22,177 nt of DNA from Pseudomonadota bacterium (GTDB lineage: Bacteria; Pseudomonadota; Gammaproteobacteria; Burkholderiales; Burkholderiaceae), in NCBI GenBank assembly GCA_029777935.1, contig JAKORH010000258.1, positions 1 through 22,177 on the forward strand, read 5' to 3'. Below, one piece after another: positions 15,662 through 22,177 of the stretch. The position numbers were made by a program, and so were the translations under genes. The notes below the pieces were generated by a model. That model saw only the letters and a program-made list of their open reading frames with translations, was not told the origin of the DNA and did no database searches. How positions within the stretch are numbered: position 1 is the stretch's first letter; each line of letters starts with the position of its first letter.

Positions 15662-16834
15662 CTAGGCCGCGCGCAGACGCGCGAAGCCCGCGGCCAGATC
15701 CTCGATCAGATCGTCCGCATCCTCCAGCCCGGCGGCGATGCGGAACAGCCAGCCCTTGTACGGCAGCGGCACGACGGTGCGTTCGGGCGACATCGGGATC
15801 AGCAGGCTTTCGAAGCCGCCCCACGAATAGCCGCGTCCGAAGAGCTGCATGCCGTCGATGAAAGCGTGGAACGCCCGCTCGCTCGGCCCCGGCTTCAGCG
15901 CCACGCCGAACAGGCCCGACGCGCCGCTCATGTCGCGCCTCCACAGCGCGTGGCCGGGATCGTCGGGATCGGCCGGAAAGAGAACGCGCTCGACCTCCGG
16001 CTGCCGCTTCAGCCACGCGATCAGCGCCTCGGCGCTGGCACGATGCTGCACCAGCCGCGCCGCCATCGAGCGCAGCCCGCGCAGCGCGACGTAGCAGTCA
16101 TCCGGGCTCGTCGTCAGCCCGTAGTGGTGCAGCGTCTCGCGCATCCGCGGCCACGCACGCTCGTTGCAGGTCACGGTACCCATCAGCAGGTCCGAGTGCC
16201 CGCCGATGTACTTGGTCGCCGCGTGCACCGACACGTCCACACCGACCTTCAGCGGCTGGAAGTACAGCGGCGTGGCCCAGGTGTTGTCGATCACGCTCAC
16301 CGCCTCGCGCCCGCGGGCGATCGATGCCAGCAGCGACACGTCCTGCATCTCGAACGTCAGCGAGCCCGGCGATTCGAGGAACAGCACGCGCGTCGTCGGC
16401 GTGAAGAGCTTGTCGATGTCGGCGCCGATCCGCGGGTCGTAGAAGGTGGCCGACACGCCGTATCTAGGCAGCGTGTCGCGGCAGAAGCGGCGCGTCGGCC
16501 AGTACACCGAATCGGGCACCAGCACGTGGTCGCCCTGCTGCACGAACGCCAGGATCGCGATCGTGCACGCGGTCAGTCCCGACGGCAGCGCCCACGAACG
16601 GTAGCCGCCTTCGAGCTCGGTCAGCGCCTCGTAGAACGCCTGGTGCGTCGGCGTGCCGTAGATGCCGTACGCGATGGGTTCGCCGTCTTCGCCCGCATTG
16701 CGCCGGCGCACGCGCTCGTGCATGTCGGCCACGCTTTCGTGCAGCACGGTCGAGCCGCGCGTCAGCGGCGGATTGACGAAGTCGAACGTCTCGCGGTCGC
16801 GGCCGCCGGTGACCAGCAGCGTGTTCTTCTTCAT
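15662..16834 (-). CDS. metC: Cystathionine beta-lyase
   Basis: 390 residues. This fold-type I PLP enzyme of the Cys/Met metabolism family cleaves cystathionine to homocysteine, pyruvate and ammonia, and often also acts on cysteine. The PLP lysine is K208 in SVHAATKYIGGHSDLLMG. D183 (VIDNTWATP) contacts the pyridine nitrogen. Tyr in YGIYGTPTH (57-64) and Y111 contact the cofactor and substrate, as in E. coli MetC. SWGGFESL near residue 337 is typical of the beta-lyase subgroup. The ATG overlaps the stop of the upstream MBL gene by 4 bp (ATGA on the minus strand), so the two are translationally coupled. Its presence downstream of a LiuR-like operator is unusual. Confidence 0.88.
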   Translation of the reverse strand: MKKNTLLVTGGRDRETFDFVNPPLTRGSTVLHESVADMHERVRRRNAGEDGEPIAYGIYGTPTHQAFYEALTELEGGYRSWALPSGLTACTIAILAFVQQGDHVLVPDSVYWPTRRFCRDTLPRYGVSATFYDPRIGADIDKLFTPTTRVLFLESPGSLTFEMQDVSLLASIARGREAVSVIDNTWATPLYFQPLKVGVDVSVHAATKYIGGHSDLLMGTVTCNERAWPRMRETLHHYGLTTSPDDCYVALRGLRSMAARLVQHRASAEALIAWLKRQPEVERVLFPADPDDPGHALWRRDMSGASGLFGVALKPGPSERAFHAFIDGMQLFGRGYSWGGFESLLIPMSPERTVVPLPYKGWLFRIAAGLEDADDLIEDLAAGFARLRAA

Positions 16835-17910
16835 TTAGTCCTGAACTCGTAGACGCCATCGGCGCGCTGCGTTCGCGCCAGCTTGCCCTCCTGCCACAGC
16901 GCGTGCAGGTGCGCCAGCGATTCGCCGAGCGCGAAGGTCAACTGGTGCACGTCGAGTTCGCGCCTGAACAGCACCGGCACGATGTCGGCCGCGGTGCGCG
17001 GCTGGCTGCACGCGGCCAGCACCTCGTCGAACCGAGCCTGATGGTGCACGTGCTGCTGCGTGACGCGCCGGTGCAGTCCGAGGAACGGCTTGCCGTGCGA
17101 CGGCAGCACCAGCGTGTCGGCCGGCAGCATCAGGTAGTGGTCGAGCGAGCGCAGATAGCGCGGCAGCGGATCGCCTTCGGGCTCGACGTCGAACACGCTG
17201 ACGTTGGTCGAGATGCGCGGCAGCACCATGTCGCCGGAGACAAGCAGCTTGTCGTCGGCGCAGAAGAGCGATGCGTGCTCCGGCGCGTGGCCGTGGCCGA
17301 TGATGACCTTGAACACCCGCCTGGCGCCGCGCGGGCCGATCGCGATTTCCTCGTTGTCCCAGATGCGGCAATAGCTCGGCGGCACCGCGGGCACCAGCTT
17401 CCGGTAGTAGCTGCTGCCGCGCGCGCGCACCTTGTCGAGCGCGTCCGGATCGCTCAAGCCGTGGCGGCGGAAGTGTTCGGCGGCCGTGTCGCCACTGCCG
17501 TCGCCAGCGCTGGTCGTCAGGAAGCGGCCCACCGAGTATTCGGTCGCGGTGATCCAAAGAGGCGCGCTCCAGCGCTGCTTGTCGCCGCCCTTCGTCAGCC
17601 ACCATGCCAGTCCCAGGTGATCGGGATGGAAGTGCGTGCTGATCACGCGCAGCAGCGGCCTGCCGTCGAACACCGTGTCGAAGATGTTCTCCCACGCGGC
17701 GCGCGTTTCGTCGCTCGTGATGCCGCAGTCGACGATCGTGAAGCCGGCGCGGCCGTCGATCTCGTCGTCGAACAGCCACAGGTTGATGTGATCGAGCGCG
17801 AACGGCAGCCGCATCCGCAGCCATTGCACGCCCGCCCGCAGCGTGGTGACGGTGCCGAGTGCCGGCGCATCGGCCCACGGATAGATGAGTTCGCGTTCGT
17901 TGGGATTCAC
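16831..17910 (-). CDS. MBL-fold metallo-hydrolase
   Basis: 359 residues. The metallo-beta-lactamase motif THFHPDHLG has H93, H95, D97 and H98. Further metal ligands lie in GHGHAPEH, SGDMVLP and LPSHGKPF. The C-terminal region (from about residue 285, HHQARFDEVLAAC) matches the winged-helix tail of LACTB2-type proteins. The family contains thioesterase-, glyoxalase II- and lactonase-like enzymes; here a CoA-thioester or lactone hydrolase is a guess. The start is GTG 17910, with GAGCGG about 8 bases upstream; the first in-frame ATG would delete the N-terminal strand. It is the first gene of an operon with metC, divergent from the MerR regulator. Confidence 0.85.
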   Translation of the reverse strand: MNPNERELIYPWADAPALGTVTTLRAGVQWLRMRLPFALDHINLWLFDDEIDGRAGFTIVDCGITSDETRAAWENIFDTVFDGRPLLRVISTHFHPDHLGLAWWLTKGGDKQRWSAPLWITATEYSVGRFLTTSAGDGSGDTAAEHFRRHGLSDPDALDKVRARGSSYYRKLVPAVPPSYCRIWDNEEIAIGPRGARRVFKVIIGHGHAPEHASLFCADDKLLVSGDMVLPRISTNVSVFDVEPEGDPLPRYLRSLDHYLMLPADTLVLPSHGKPFLGLHRRVTQQHVHHQARFDEVLAACSQPRTAADIVPVLFRRELDVHQLTFALGESLAHLHALWQEGKLARTQRADGVYEFRTK

Positions 17911-17940
17911 TGCGTGGCCGCTCGACTCGACGTTTGCGAC

Positions 17941-17956
17941 TTGACGTTCACGTCAA
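17941..17956. promoter_or_regulatory. LiuR-type MerR operator
   Basis: TTGACGTTCACGTCAA has two 7-bp arms (TTGACGT / ACGTCAA) around TC. Its left half doubles as a -35 TTGACG, followed at 17 bases by GATTCT (17964-17969), the layout of a MerR-type promoter. It lies between the divergent MBL/metC operon and the MerR gene and resembles the motif described for LiuR, so autoregulation and control of MBL/metC are likely. Confidence 0.7.
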
Positions 17957-17994
17957 CTGCGCGGATTCTACGCGGCGAACACTGCTTGCCCGCG

Positions 17995-18417
17995 ATGCCC
18001 GCGCAAAGATCCCAAGCCACGCCGGCCAGAGAGCCCGGCACCTGCACGATCACCGATCTGGCGCGCGAGTTCGACATCACGCCGCGCGCGATTCGCTTCT
18101 ACGAGGACCACGGCATCCTGCGGCCGACGCGCGCGGGAGCCTCGGGGCTGAAGCGCGTGTACTCGCCGCGCGACCGCACGCGGCTGAAGCTCACGCTCCG
18201 CGGCAAGCGCCTCGGCCTGACGCTGGCGCAGGTGCGCGAGCTGATCGACATGTACGAGTCGCCCAAGGACGCGGTGGCACAGGCGCGGCGCTTCCTCGCG
18301 GTGCTGACGCAGCATCGCACCGCGCTCGAGCAGCAGCGCGAGGACATCGAGGTCACGCTGTCGGAGATCGAACGGCACGAGGCTGAGTGCCGGCGGATTC
18401 TCGGATCGCGCCGCTGA
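17995..18417 (+). CDS. MerR family regulator, LiuR-like
   Basis: 140 residues. The N-terminal winged helix is at 18-60 (TITDLAREFDITPRAIRFYE, then HGILRPTR and RVYSPRD), followed by LTLRGKRLGLTLAQVRELIDMYE. The sequence RVYSPRDRTRLKLTLRGKRLG strongly resembles LiuR, the regulator of branched-chain amino acid and fatty acid degradation in Proteobacteria. A C-terminal coiled coil (about 92-135) would form the dimer. There are no cysteines suited to metal binding (only C17 and C132), consistent with a metabolite sensor. ATG 17995 gives the usual N-terminus; the frame is open far upstream but runs antisense through the MBL gene. It is divergent from the MBL/metC operon. Confidence 0.85.
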   Translation: MPAQRSQATPAREPGTCTITDLAREFDITPRAIRFYEDHGILRPTRAGASGLKRVYSPRDRTRLKLTLRGKRLGLTLAQVRELIDMYESPKDAVAQARRFLAVLTQHRTALEQQREDIEVTLSEIERHEAECRRILGSRR

Positions 18418-18608
18418 TTGCGCGCCCATGTGCGTTCCCATGTCGGCGGGCCGGCGGTTCAGCAGGGCCGAATCCTCCGCCTCGCGTTCTGCATTAGGCG
18501 GCGGTTAGTCGCGCGAACCATCGGGCGCCGCGATGGTCGATCGAATGTCCCGACAGCCTGGGGCGCCCCGCCGCCGTGGCACTCGGGGCAGAACGGAGCC
18601 ACACCGCA

Positions 18609-19088
18609 ATGCTGAAATCGATCCTGGAACTCCTCGAGGGCCGGACGACCGGGCAGCGCCCGGCGGATGCGCGCGCTGTCGAAATGGCCACGGCGGCGCT
18701 GCTGGTCGAGGTGGTCCATGCCGCGCGCGACGTGCAGCCGGCCGAGCAGCAGGCGCTGCGGCGCGCCGTGCACGAGAAGTTCGGACTCGACAGGGAGCAG
18801 GCGGACGCGCTGCTGCACGACGCCGAGGAAAGAATGCGCCAGGCGACCGACTACTACCAGTACACGTCGGTGATCAACGCGAACTTCACGCAGGAACAGA
18901 AGCAGCAGATGATCGAGCTGATGTGGCGCGTCGCGTATGCCGACGACGTGCTGTCGGCGCAGGAACAGCACCTGATCCGCAAGATCGCCGGCCTCTTGCA
19001 CGTTCCCGACGGCGAGTACATCGCGGCCAAGCTGCGCGCGAAGGAAGATGCGGAGCGGGGGCGTTCCGGCATGCCGCAGAGAACCTAG
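18609..19088 (+). CDS. TerB family protein
   Basis: 159 residues, all-alpha and without membrane segments. It carries the TerB fold seen in short stand-alone proteins: an early helix with ALLVEVVHAARDVQPAEQQALR (about 32-53), a central acidic EERMRQATDYYQYTS segment, and a second MWRVAYADDVLSAQEQHLIRKIAGLL helix-pair motif (about 113-138). The two D-containing helix turns (AARDVQ and AYADDVLS) are the typical TerB metal-site arrangement. Despite the family name, tellurite resistance is not implied, because no other ter genes are here. ATG 18609 is used (GGAG about 11 bases upstream); an earlier in-frame ATG is at 18576. It is monocistronic, 190 bp after the MerR gene. Confidence 0.8.
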   Translation: MLKSILELLEGRTTGQRPADARAVEMATAALLVEVVHAARDVQPAEQQALRRAVHEKFGLDREQADALLHDAEERMRQATDYYQYTSVINANFTQEQKQQMIELMWRVAYADDVLSAQEQHLIRKIAGLLHVPDGEYIAAKLRAKEDAERGRSGMPQRT

Positions 19089-19304
19089 GCGAATTCAGAT
19101 TCCGGTCGCCACGATAGGCGCTCGACGATCGCGGACCAGACAGCGACAATCTATCGTACGCGCGCGGTCCAGGCAGCAGCCGACATCGGTCTGAAGGAGT
19201 CGGGTCGCGATTTGCGACCGCAGGCAGGTTGCCGAGAGCAAGAGCGCACCCAGACTGGCCAATTCCGCGCGGTGCGCGGGTTTCTGGCTCGCGCGCGACG
19301 ACAG
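19089..19304. other. Non-coding gap between terB-like and mddA-like genes
   Basis: No convincing gene is visible. It contains GGTCGC/GCGACC (19203-19208/19214-19219, 5-base loop) and CCGCGC/GCGCGG (19265-19270/19274-19279, 3-base loop, followed by GTTTCT). The latter could be a weak plus-strand terminator for the TerB gene, though it lies about 175 bp past the stop. Confidence 0.35.
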
Positions 19305-20042
19305 TCATTGCGACCGGCTCCGACGCGGCACCAGCATGCCGACTTCGGCGCGATAACTGCGGTAGCGCTCTCCGAATTGGACGATCAGATCGCGCTCCTC
19401 GAACCAGATGCCGACGAGGATGTAGCTGGTGGCGCCCATCGAGAACAGCAGATGCCCTGCCGTCATCACCGGCACCGACCACAGGCCGAGAAGAAGGCCG
19501 AGATAGAGCGGATGGCGCACATAGCGATAGAGCAGCGGCGTCTTGAACTGGGATACAGGCATGTCGCGACCGGTCAAGCGTGCGAACACCTGGTGCAGTC
19601 CGAACAGCTCGAAGTGGTTGATAAGGAATGTGCTCACCAGCAACAACGCCCACCCGAGCCAGAACACGGCCCACAGCACCTGAACGGCTGCAGTGTTGCT
19701 GACCCGCCAGATGATCGGCGCCGGGATCGGCTGCCATCGCGAGAACAGCAAAGCAAGGGCGATGCTTGCAGCCATCACGTACGTGCTCCGCTCCACCGCA
19801 GGCGGCATGATCCGCGCCCACCAGCGCTTGAACGAGCGCCGTGCCATCAGGCTGTGCTGCGCGGCAAACAGGCCGATCAGAAGCACGTTGATGCACAGCG
19901 CTGCGGCGATTGGCATGGAGGCGCCGCTATCGACCGACTTCGGCACGAGCACGCTGCCGCTGAAGCCGATCAGGTAGAGAAGGGCCGCGAAGCCCGCGCC
20001 GTACGCGGCCAGGCCATAGAGAAACGATAGAAGAGCGCCCAT
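19305..20042 (-). CDS. mddA: MddA-like methanethiol S-methyltransferase
   Basis: 245 residues. The family methylates methanethiol (and hydrogen sulfide, less well) with S-adenosylmethionine, releasing dimethyl sulfide. It is an integral membrane protein with about five or six hydrophobic segments (about 10-30, 45-62, 85-101, 118-141, 180-212). The SAM-binding signature of membrane methyltransferases is clear: YRYVRHPLYLG (172-182, with R176-H177-P178) and the downstream EERDLIVQFGERYRSYR. The N-terminal LLYLIGFSGSVLVPKSVDSG is what I associate with MddA versus generic NnrU proteins, but this is recognition from memory. AAAGGA lies 8 bases before the ATG. It follows the NTF2-like gene by 83 bp. 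GC content is lower than that of neighbouring genes. Confidence 0.75.
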   Translation of the reverse strand: MGALLSFLYGLAAYGAGFAALLYLIGFSGSVLVPKSVDSGASMPIAAALCINVLLIGLFAAQHSLMARRSFKRWWARIMPPAVERSTYVMAASIALALLFSRWQPIPAPIIWRVSNTAAVQVLWAVFWLGWALLLVSTFLINHFELFGLHQVFARLTGRDMPVSQFKTPLLYRYVRHPLYLGLLLGLWSVPVMTAGHLLFSMGATSYILVGIWFEERDLIVQFGERYRSYRAEVGMLVPRRSRSQ

Positions 20043-20076
20043 TGTGTCGTCCTTTCCTTTGGTGGCGCCCGCCGCG

Positions 20077-20095
20077 GCGTGCCACCAGGGCACGC
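20077..20095. terminator. Hairpin between SnoaL-like and mddA-like genes
   Basis: GCGTGCC (20077-20083) and GGCACGC (20089-20095) form a perfect 7-bp stem with a 5-base loop. On the minus strand it lies between two co-directional genes and has no T run, so it may be an attenuator or a processing hairpin. Confidence 0.35.
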
Positions 20096-20125
20096 GCTGC
20101 GGTCGAGGCGGTGGTCGCGAAGGCG

Positions 20126-20485
20126 CTACGAGGCCCGCGCTGCATGCATCGCGAACGTCTGTGCAACGATCTTGCCGTTGCGCACGACGAAGGTATCCGT
20201 ACCGAGGGGCCACTCGCTGCCGACGCTCCAGGTGATGTACGCCAGATCCCCCTCGACACGCAGGCTGCGAAGCGAGAAGCGGCGGATGCCTTGCGGCGGG
20301 AGCGCGGCGATGAAACCTTCGAAGAAGGCGCCGATCTCGCGCCTGCCGCGATACGTCTTGTCTTCGCTGAGGACGCAGGCGTCCTCGTCGTAGTCGGCCA
20401 CGATTGCCGCAATGCCCTTCTGGTCCAGAAAGGTCTGCACGTGGCTGCGGACGACGGCTTCTGTGACAGACAGTTGACTATCCAT
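20126..20485 (-). CDS. SnoaL-like / nuclear transport factor 2 family protein
   Basis: 119 residues. The small alpha+beta cone fold is seen in the pattern VVRSHVQTFLDQKGIAAIVADYDEDACVLSEDKTYRGRREIGAFFEGFI, with the second half alternating strands ending DTFVVRNGKIVAQTFAMH. Members serve as isomerases, cyclases, hydrolases or are uncharacterised; no catalytic pair can be assigned. GGGAG lies about 8 bases before the ATG, a strong ribosome-binding site that makes ATG 20485 the preferred start over the earlier open frame to 20557. It is upstream of the mddA-like gene on the same strand, with a hairpin between them. No signal peptide is seen, so it is probably cytosolic. Confidence 0.78.
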   Translation of the reverse strand: MDSQLSVTEAVVRSHVQTFLDQKGIAAIVADYDEDACVLSEDKTYRGRREIGAFFEGFIAALPPQGIRRFSLRSLRVEGDLAYITWSVGSEWPLGTDTFVVRNGKIVAQTFAMHAARAS

Positions 20486-20794
20486 GGGTGATCTCCCGTT
20501 GTCGAGGTGAAGTTGAGCAAGCCGGCTGACACCCCGACAACCTTCGCGCGCATGCATGCGCCGTGGGCCCGAGACGTCAGTACGCTGACACCGTCGCTCG
20601 CCTCGTTGCTGTCGCGAGCGGCGAGTGGCAATGCTGTCTCAAGTCGCGCCTGTTCGCCCTGCCGGGAGTCGCTGCCGGTTGATCGAGTGTCCGCGATTGA
20701 CGGATCGATACCGGTGGGGCCTGCCGCTATGTTGCAGGTGACATCGGCCACCGACCTTGCCGACCGGTCAGGTTCGGCGCCCGCCGCGCAGCCA
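20486..20794. other. 309-bp gap with palindromes
   Basis: No gene is seen. It holds the perfect 14-bp palindrome GCGCATGCATGCGC (20548-20561), 63 bases before the SnoaL-like start, and a nearby GTCAG-TACG-CTGAC repeat (20576-20589). Both are candidate operators; they resemble no consensus known to me. Confidence 0.4.
20548..20561. promoter_or_regulatory. Perfect 14-bp palindrome upstream of the SnoaL-like gene
   Basis: GCGCATGCATGCGC reads the same on both strands, and the symmetry stops at the next base on each side. Its position upstream of a minus-strand gene pair would suit a dimeric repressor. No regulator gene is adjacent, so the function is only inferred. Confidence 0.35.
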
Positions 20795-21463
20795 TCATGG
20801 CCGGAGCCGGATCTGATCGACCCGCTTCGGCCGTTGGCGGGCCTCGGGCGCGGCGTGGACAGTCTTCGGTTCGACGTCATCGAGGATCGTCGCACCGGCT
20901 CCGATGATGCAGCACTCGCCGAGGTTGACGTTGTCCCGGATCGTCGCGCCGATGCCGACGAACGCGCGCTCGCCGACAACGACCGATCCGGCAATGGCCA
21001 CGTGTCCGGCCATGTATGCGTGGCTGCGCACTTCACAGTGGTGGCCGACGACGCTCAACGACCCGATCAGTACGTTGTCACCGATCCTGGTCCATGGCGC
21101 CACGCTGCAGAAGTGGCCGATCGAGACGTTCTCGCCGAGGCTCGCGTCGGGCGAAACCACGGCGTGCGGGCTGACGTAGTTCGCGAAGCTGTAGCCCCTG
21201 CGCCTGAGTTCGAGGAACTTGGCTGCACGCACGGCATTGTTCCGCACCGGACCGATGGCGACGAAGGCATGGAACATTCCCGGCGGAAAGCGCGACTCGA
21301 TGTCCTCTAACGGCACCAACGGCCGTCCCAGCAGTTGGTTTCCTTTGATGAATTCAGGATCGACCGCAAAGCCCGCAACATCGTAGTCGCTCCAGTGGGT
21401 GAAGTTCGAGCAGAACATCTCGGCCATCTGGCCGTTGCCGACGATAACAAGGCGGTTGGACAT
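20795..21463 (-). CDS. NeuD/PglD-like acetyltransferase (left-handed beta helix)
   Basis: 222 residues. The N-terminal sugar-nucleotide-binding Rossmann-like domain (LVIVGNGQMAEMF at 5-17, then DVAGFAVD) is followed by a hexapeptide-repeat beta helix from about residue 100 to 200 (VVSPDASLGENVSIG, VGHHCEVRSH, AIAGSVVVGERAFVGIGA, CIIGAGATI). H141 or H142 in GHHCEV is the likely catalytic base. Relatives acetylate sugar amines or hydroxyls in glycan synthesis using acetyl-CoA. There are no other glycan genes around it, so the acceptor is unknown. The ATG has GGGAGA about 4 bases upstream. GC is lower than in the flanking genes. It is monocistronic with about 300-bp non-coding gaps on both sides. 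Confidence 0.85.
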   Translation of the reverse strand: MSNRLVIVGNGQMAEMFCSNFTHWSDYDVAGFAVDPEFIKGNQLLGRPLVPLEDIESRFPPGMFHAFVAIGPVRNNAVRAAKFLELRRRGYSFANYVSPHAVVSPDASLGENVSIGHFCSVAPWTRIGDNVLIGSLSVVGHHCEVRSHAYMAGHVAIAGSVVVGERAFVGIGATIRDNVNLGECCIIGAGATILDDVEPKTVHAAPEARQRPKRVDQIRLRP

Positions 21464-21775
21464 CAGTTCTCCCGATCGGGGTCTGAGCAGAACTTACGGC
21501 CGTCCAAGATCACCAAGATCCTCGAGTGTCTGCAACCAATAGCGATCGACCCGCTTCGTTCTCGCCGATGATTGATGACAGCTCCACTTCATGGCCGGTC
21601 ATTCGGAACGGCGGTTCGAGAGAGAGTCAAGGGCTGGAACTGGCCGAACCCCGCCGCGCGAAGTTTGGCGTCTTCGGCCGGCTCAGCGCCGCACAGCAGA
21701 GACGCATGCAGACCACGCGCGGCTTCCATGCGCGCGGCGGATTCCCGCCCGCGGCGCAGACCCTTACCACCCGCT
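21464..21775. other. 312-bp non-coding gap
   Basis: No gene, convincing terminator or recognised element is visible. Short open frames on both strands (for example 21526-21801 plus) have no recognisable motifs and overlap the acyl-CoA dehydrogenase end. Confidence 0.4.
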
Positions 21776-22177
21776 TCAGCGCGGCACCGCCCGCGCGATG
21801 ATCGCGTCGACGTCACAGCCCGGTGGCAGCGCGCCGAACACGTCGGCCGCCTCTTCCAGCCGTGCCGCACAGAACGCGCCGAACATCGCGTCAGTCGAAT
21901 GTTGCCGCAGCAGCGCCGCCTGCATCACGAGCGCGGTGTCGCGCGCCAGCCGGCGCGCCTGCGCCTCGTCGGTGGCGCCGTCGAGCATCGCGGTGACGCG
22001 CGCGATCGCGCGGTCCAGCTGCGCGTCGACGCCGCGCACCGGCGCCAGTTCCTGCGCCAGCGCGTCGGGCACCGGGCCATGCCGCAGCGCGCGTAGCAGG
22101 TCGAGCGCGATGATGTTGCCGGCGCCCTCCCAGATCGAGTTCACCGGCATCTCGCGGTAGATGCGCGCCATCACGCC
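21776..22177 (-). CDS. AidB-like acyl-CoA dehydrogenase, C-terminal fragment (runs off right edge)
   Basis: About 133 C-terminal residues are visible; the N-terminus is beyond the right edge. The segment RIYREMPVNSIWEGAGNI, followed by ALDLLRALRH, is typical of the AidB/isovaleryl-CoA-dehydrogenase-like subgroup, in which WEG lies at the FAD-binding C-terminal helix. The remainder is an all-helical Ala-rich tail (DAQLDRAIARVTAML, ARDTALVMQAALLRQH) seen in the long AidB-type proteins. It is probably a DNA-associated or acyl-CoA-oxidising flavoprotein. AidB-like genes are, to my memory, members of LiuR-type regulons, and a LiuR-like regulator lies 3.4 kb away. Confidence 0.8.
   Translation of the reverse strand, partial: GVMARIYREMPVNSIWEGAGNIIALDLLRALRHGPVPDALAQELAPVRGVDAQLDRAIARVTAMLDGATDEAQARRLARDTALVMQAALLRQHSTDAMFGAFCAARLEEAADVFGALPPGCDVDAIIARAVPR

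Noticed and set aside
16903..17994. Extension of the MerR frame to 504 residues
   Set aside because: The extension is antisense to the MBL gene and lacks known motifs; ATG 17995 gives a normal LiuR-size protein.
18609..19088. Tellurite resistance operon suggested by the TerB-like gene
   Set aside because: No terZ, terC, terD or other ter genes are present; stand-alone TerB-fold proteins are common.
20507..21310. 267-residue plus-strand frame opposite the acetyltransferase
   Set aside because: It lacks motifs and the minus strand has a clear hexapeptide-repeat protein.
1..22177. CRISPR arrays, transposases, integrases or phage genes
   Set aside because: No regularly spaced repeats or recognisable mobile-element proteins were found on either strand.

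Overview
The window looks like a chromosomal segment of a high-GC betaproteobacterium, most likely of the order Burkholderiales. The reasons are a PhaM-type polyhydroxyalkanoate granule regulator, a Bug-family (tripartite tricarboxylate) solute receptor, the argS / SPOR-protein / dsbA / SDR gene order that I recall from Burkholderia and Ralstonia, and pervasive GC-rich third codon positions. Gene density is high, 4-bp ATGA overlaps are common, and there are no rRNA or tRNA genes, CRISPR arrays or transposases that I can see. Gene names rest on motif recognition by eye, not on database searches.

Layout. (1) 1-269, minus: the N-terminus of a membrane-anchored protein with a TonB-like anchor, running off the left edge. 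(2) 405-3258, plus: fumarylacetoacetate-hydrolase-family enzyme, phaM and a FIST sensor protein, the first two translationally coupled. (3) 3266-4060, minus: an SDR dehydrogenase. (4) 4207-6077, plus: folE2 (GTP cyclohydrolase IB) followed by a Rhizobium etli-type (class 3) asparaginase. (5) 6123-6752, minus: a glyoxalase-like VOC protein, separated from the asparaginase by a perfect 23-bp inverted repeat whose outer ends are the stop codons of both genes. (6) 6816-11408, plus: argS, a SPOR-domain membrane protein, dsbA, a second SDR and a cytosolic BtuF-like metal-receptor protein. (7) 11475-12539, minus: a Cds1-like PLP enzyme (cysteine desulfhydrase/synthase fold). (8) 12642-15524, plus, divergent from it: a URO-D-family protein, a Bug receptor and a 3-hydroxyisobutyrate-dehydrogenase-family enzyme, ending at a dispersed palindromic repeat. 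(9) 15662-17910, minus: an MBL-fold hydrolase overlapping metC (cystathionine beta-lyase), divergent from a LiuR-like MerR regulator (17995-18417) with a clear TTGACGT-TC-ACGTCAA palindrome between them. (10) 18609-19088, plus: a TerB-family protein. (11) About 19,090-21,775: a sparser, lower-GC stretch with minus-strand genes for an MddA-like methanethiol S-methyltransferase, a SnoaL/NTF2-like protein and an orphan NeuD/PglD-like acetyltransferase, separated by roughly 300-bp non-coding gaps. (12) 21776-22177, minus: the C-terminus of an AidB-like acyl-CoA dehydrogenase.

How the genes may work together. The best-supported units are the argS-to-metal-receptor run, the folE2/asparaginase pair, the URO-D/Bug/dehydrogenase cluster (which looks like a small uptake-and-catabolism operon of unknown substrate) and the MBL/metC operon under probable LiuR-like control. 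Three separate genes concern sulfur compounds (Cds1-like, MetC, MddA), but they are not one operon. I did not find an obvious defence or mobile system. The most promising lead is the LiuR-like palindrome linked to MBL-metC, followed by the URO-D/Bug/dehydrogenase cluster.
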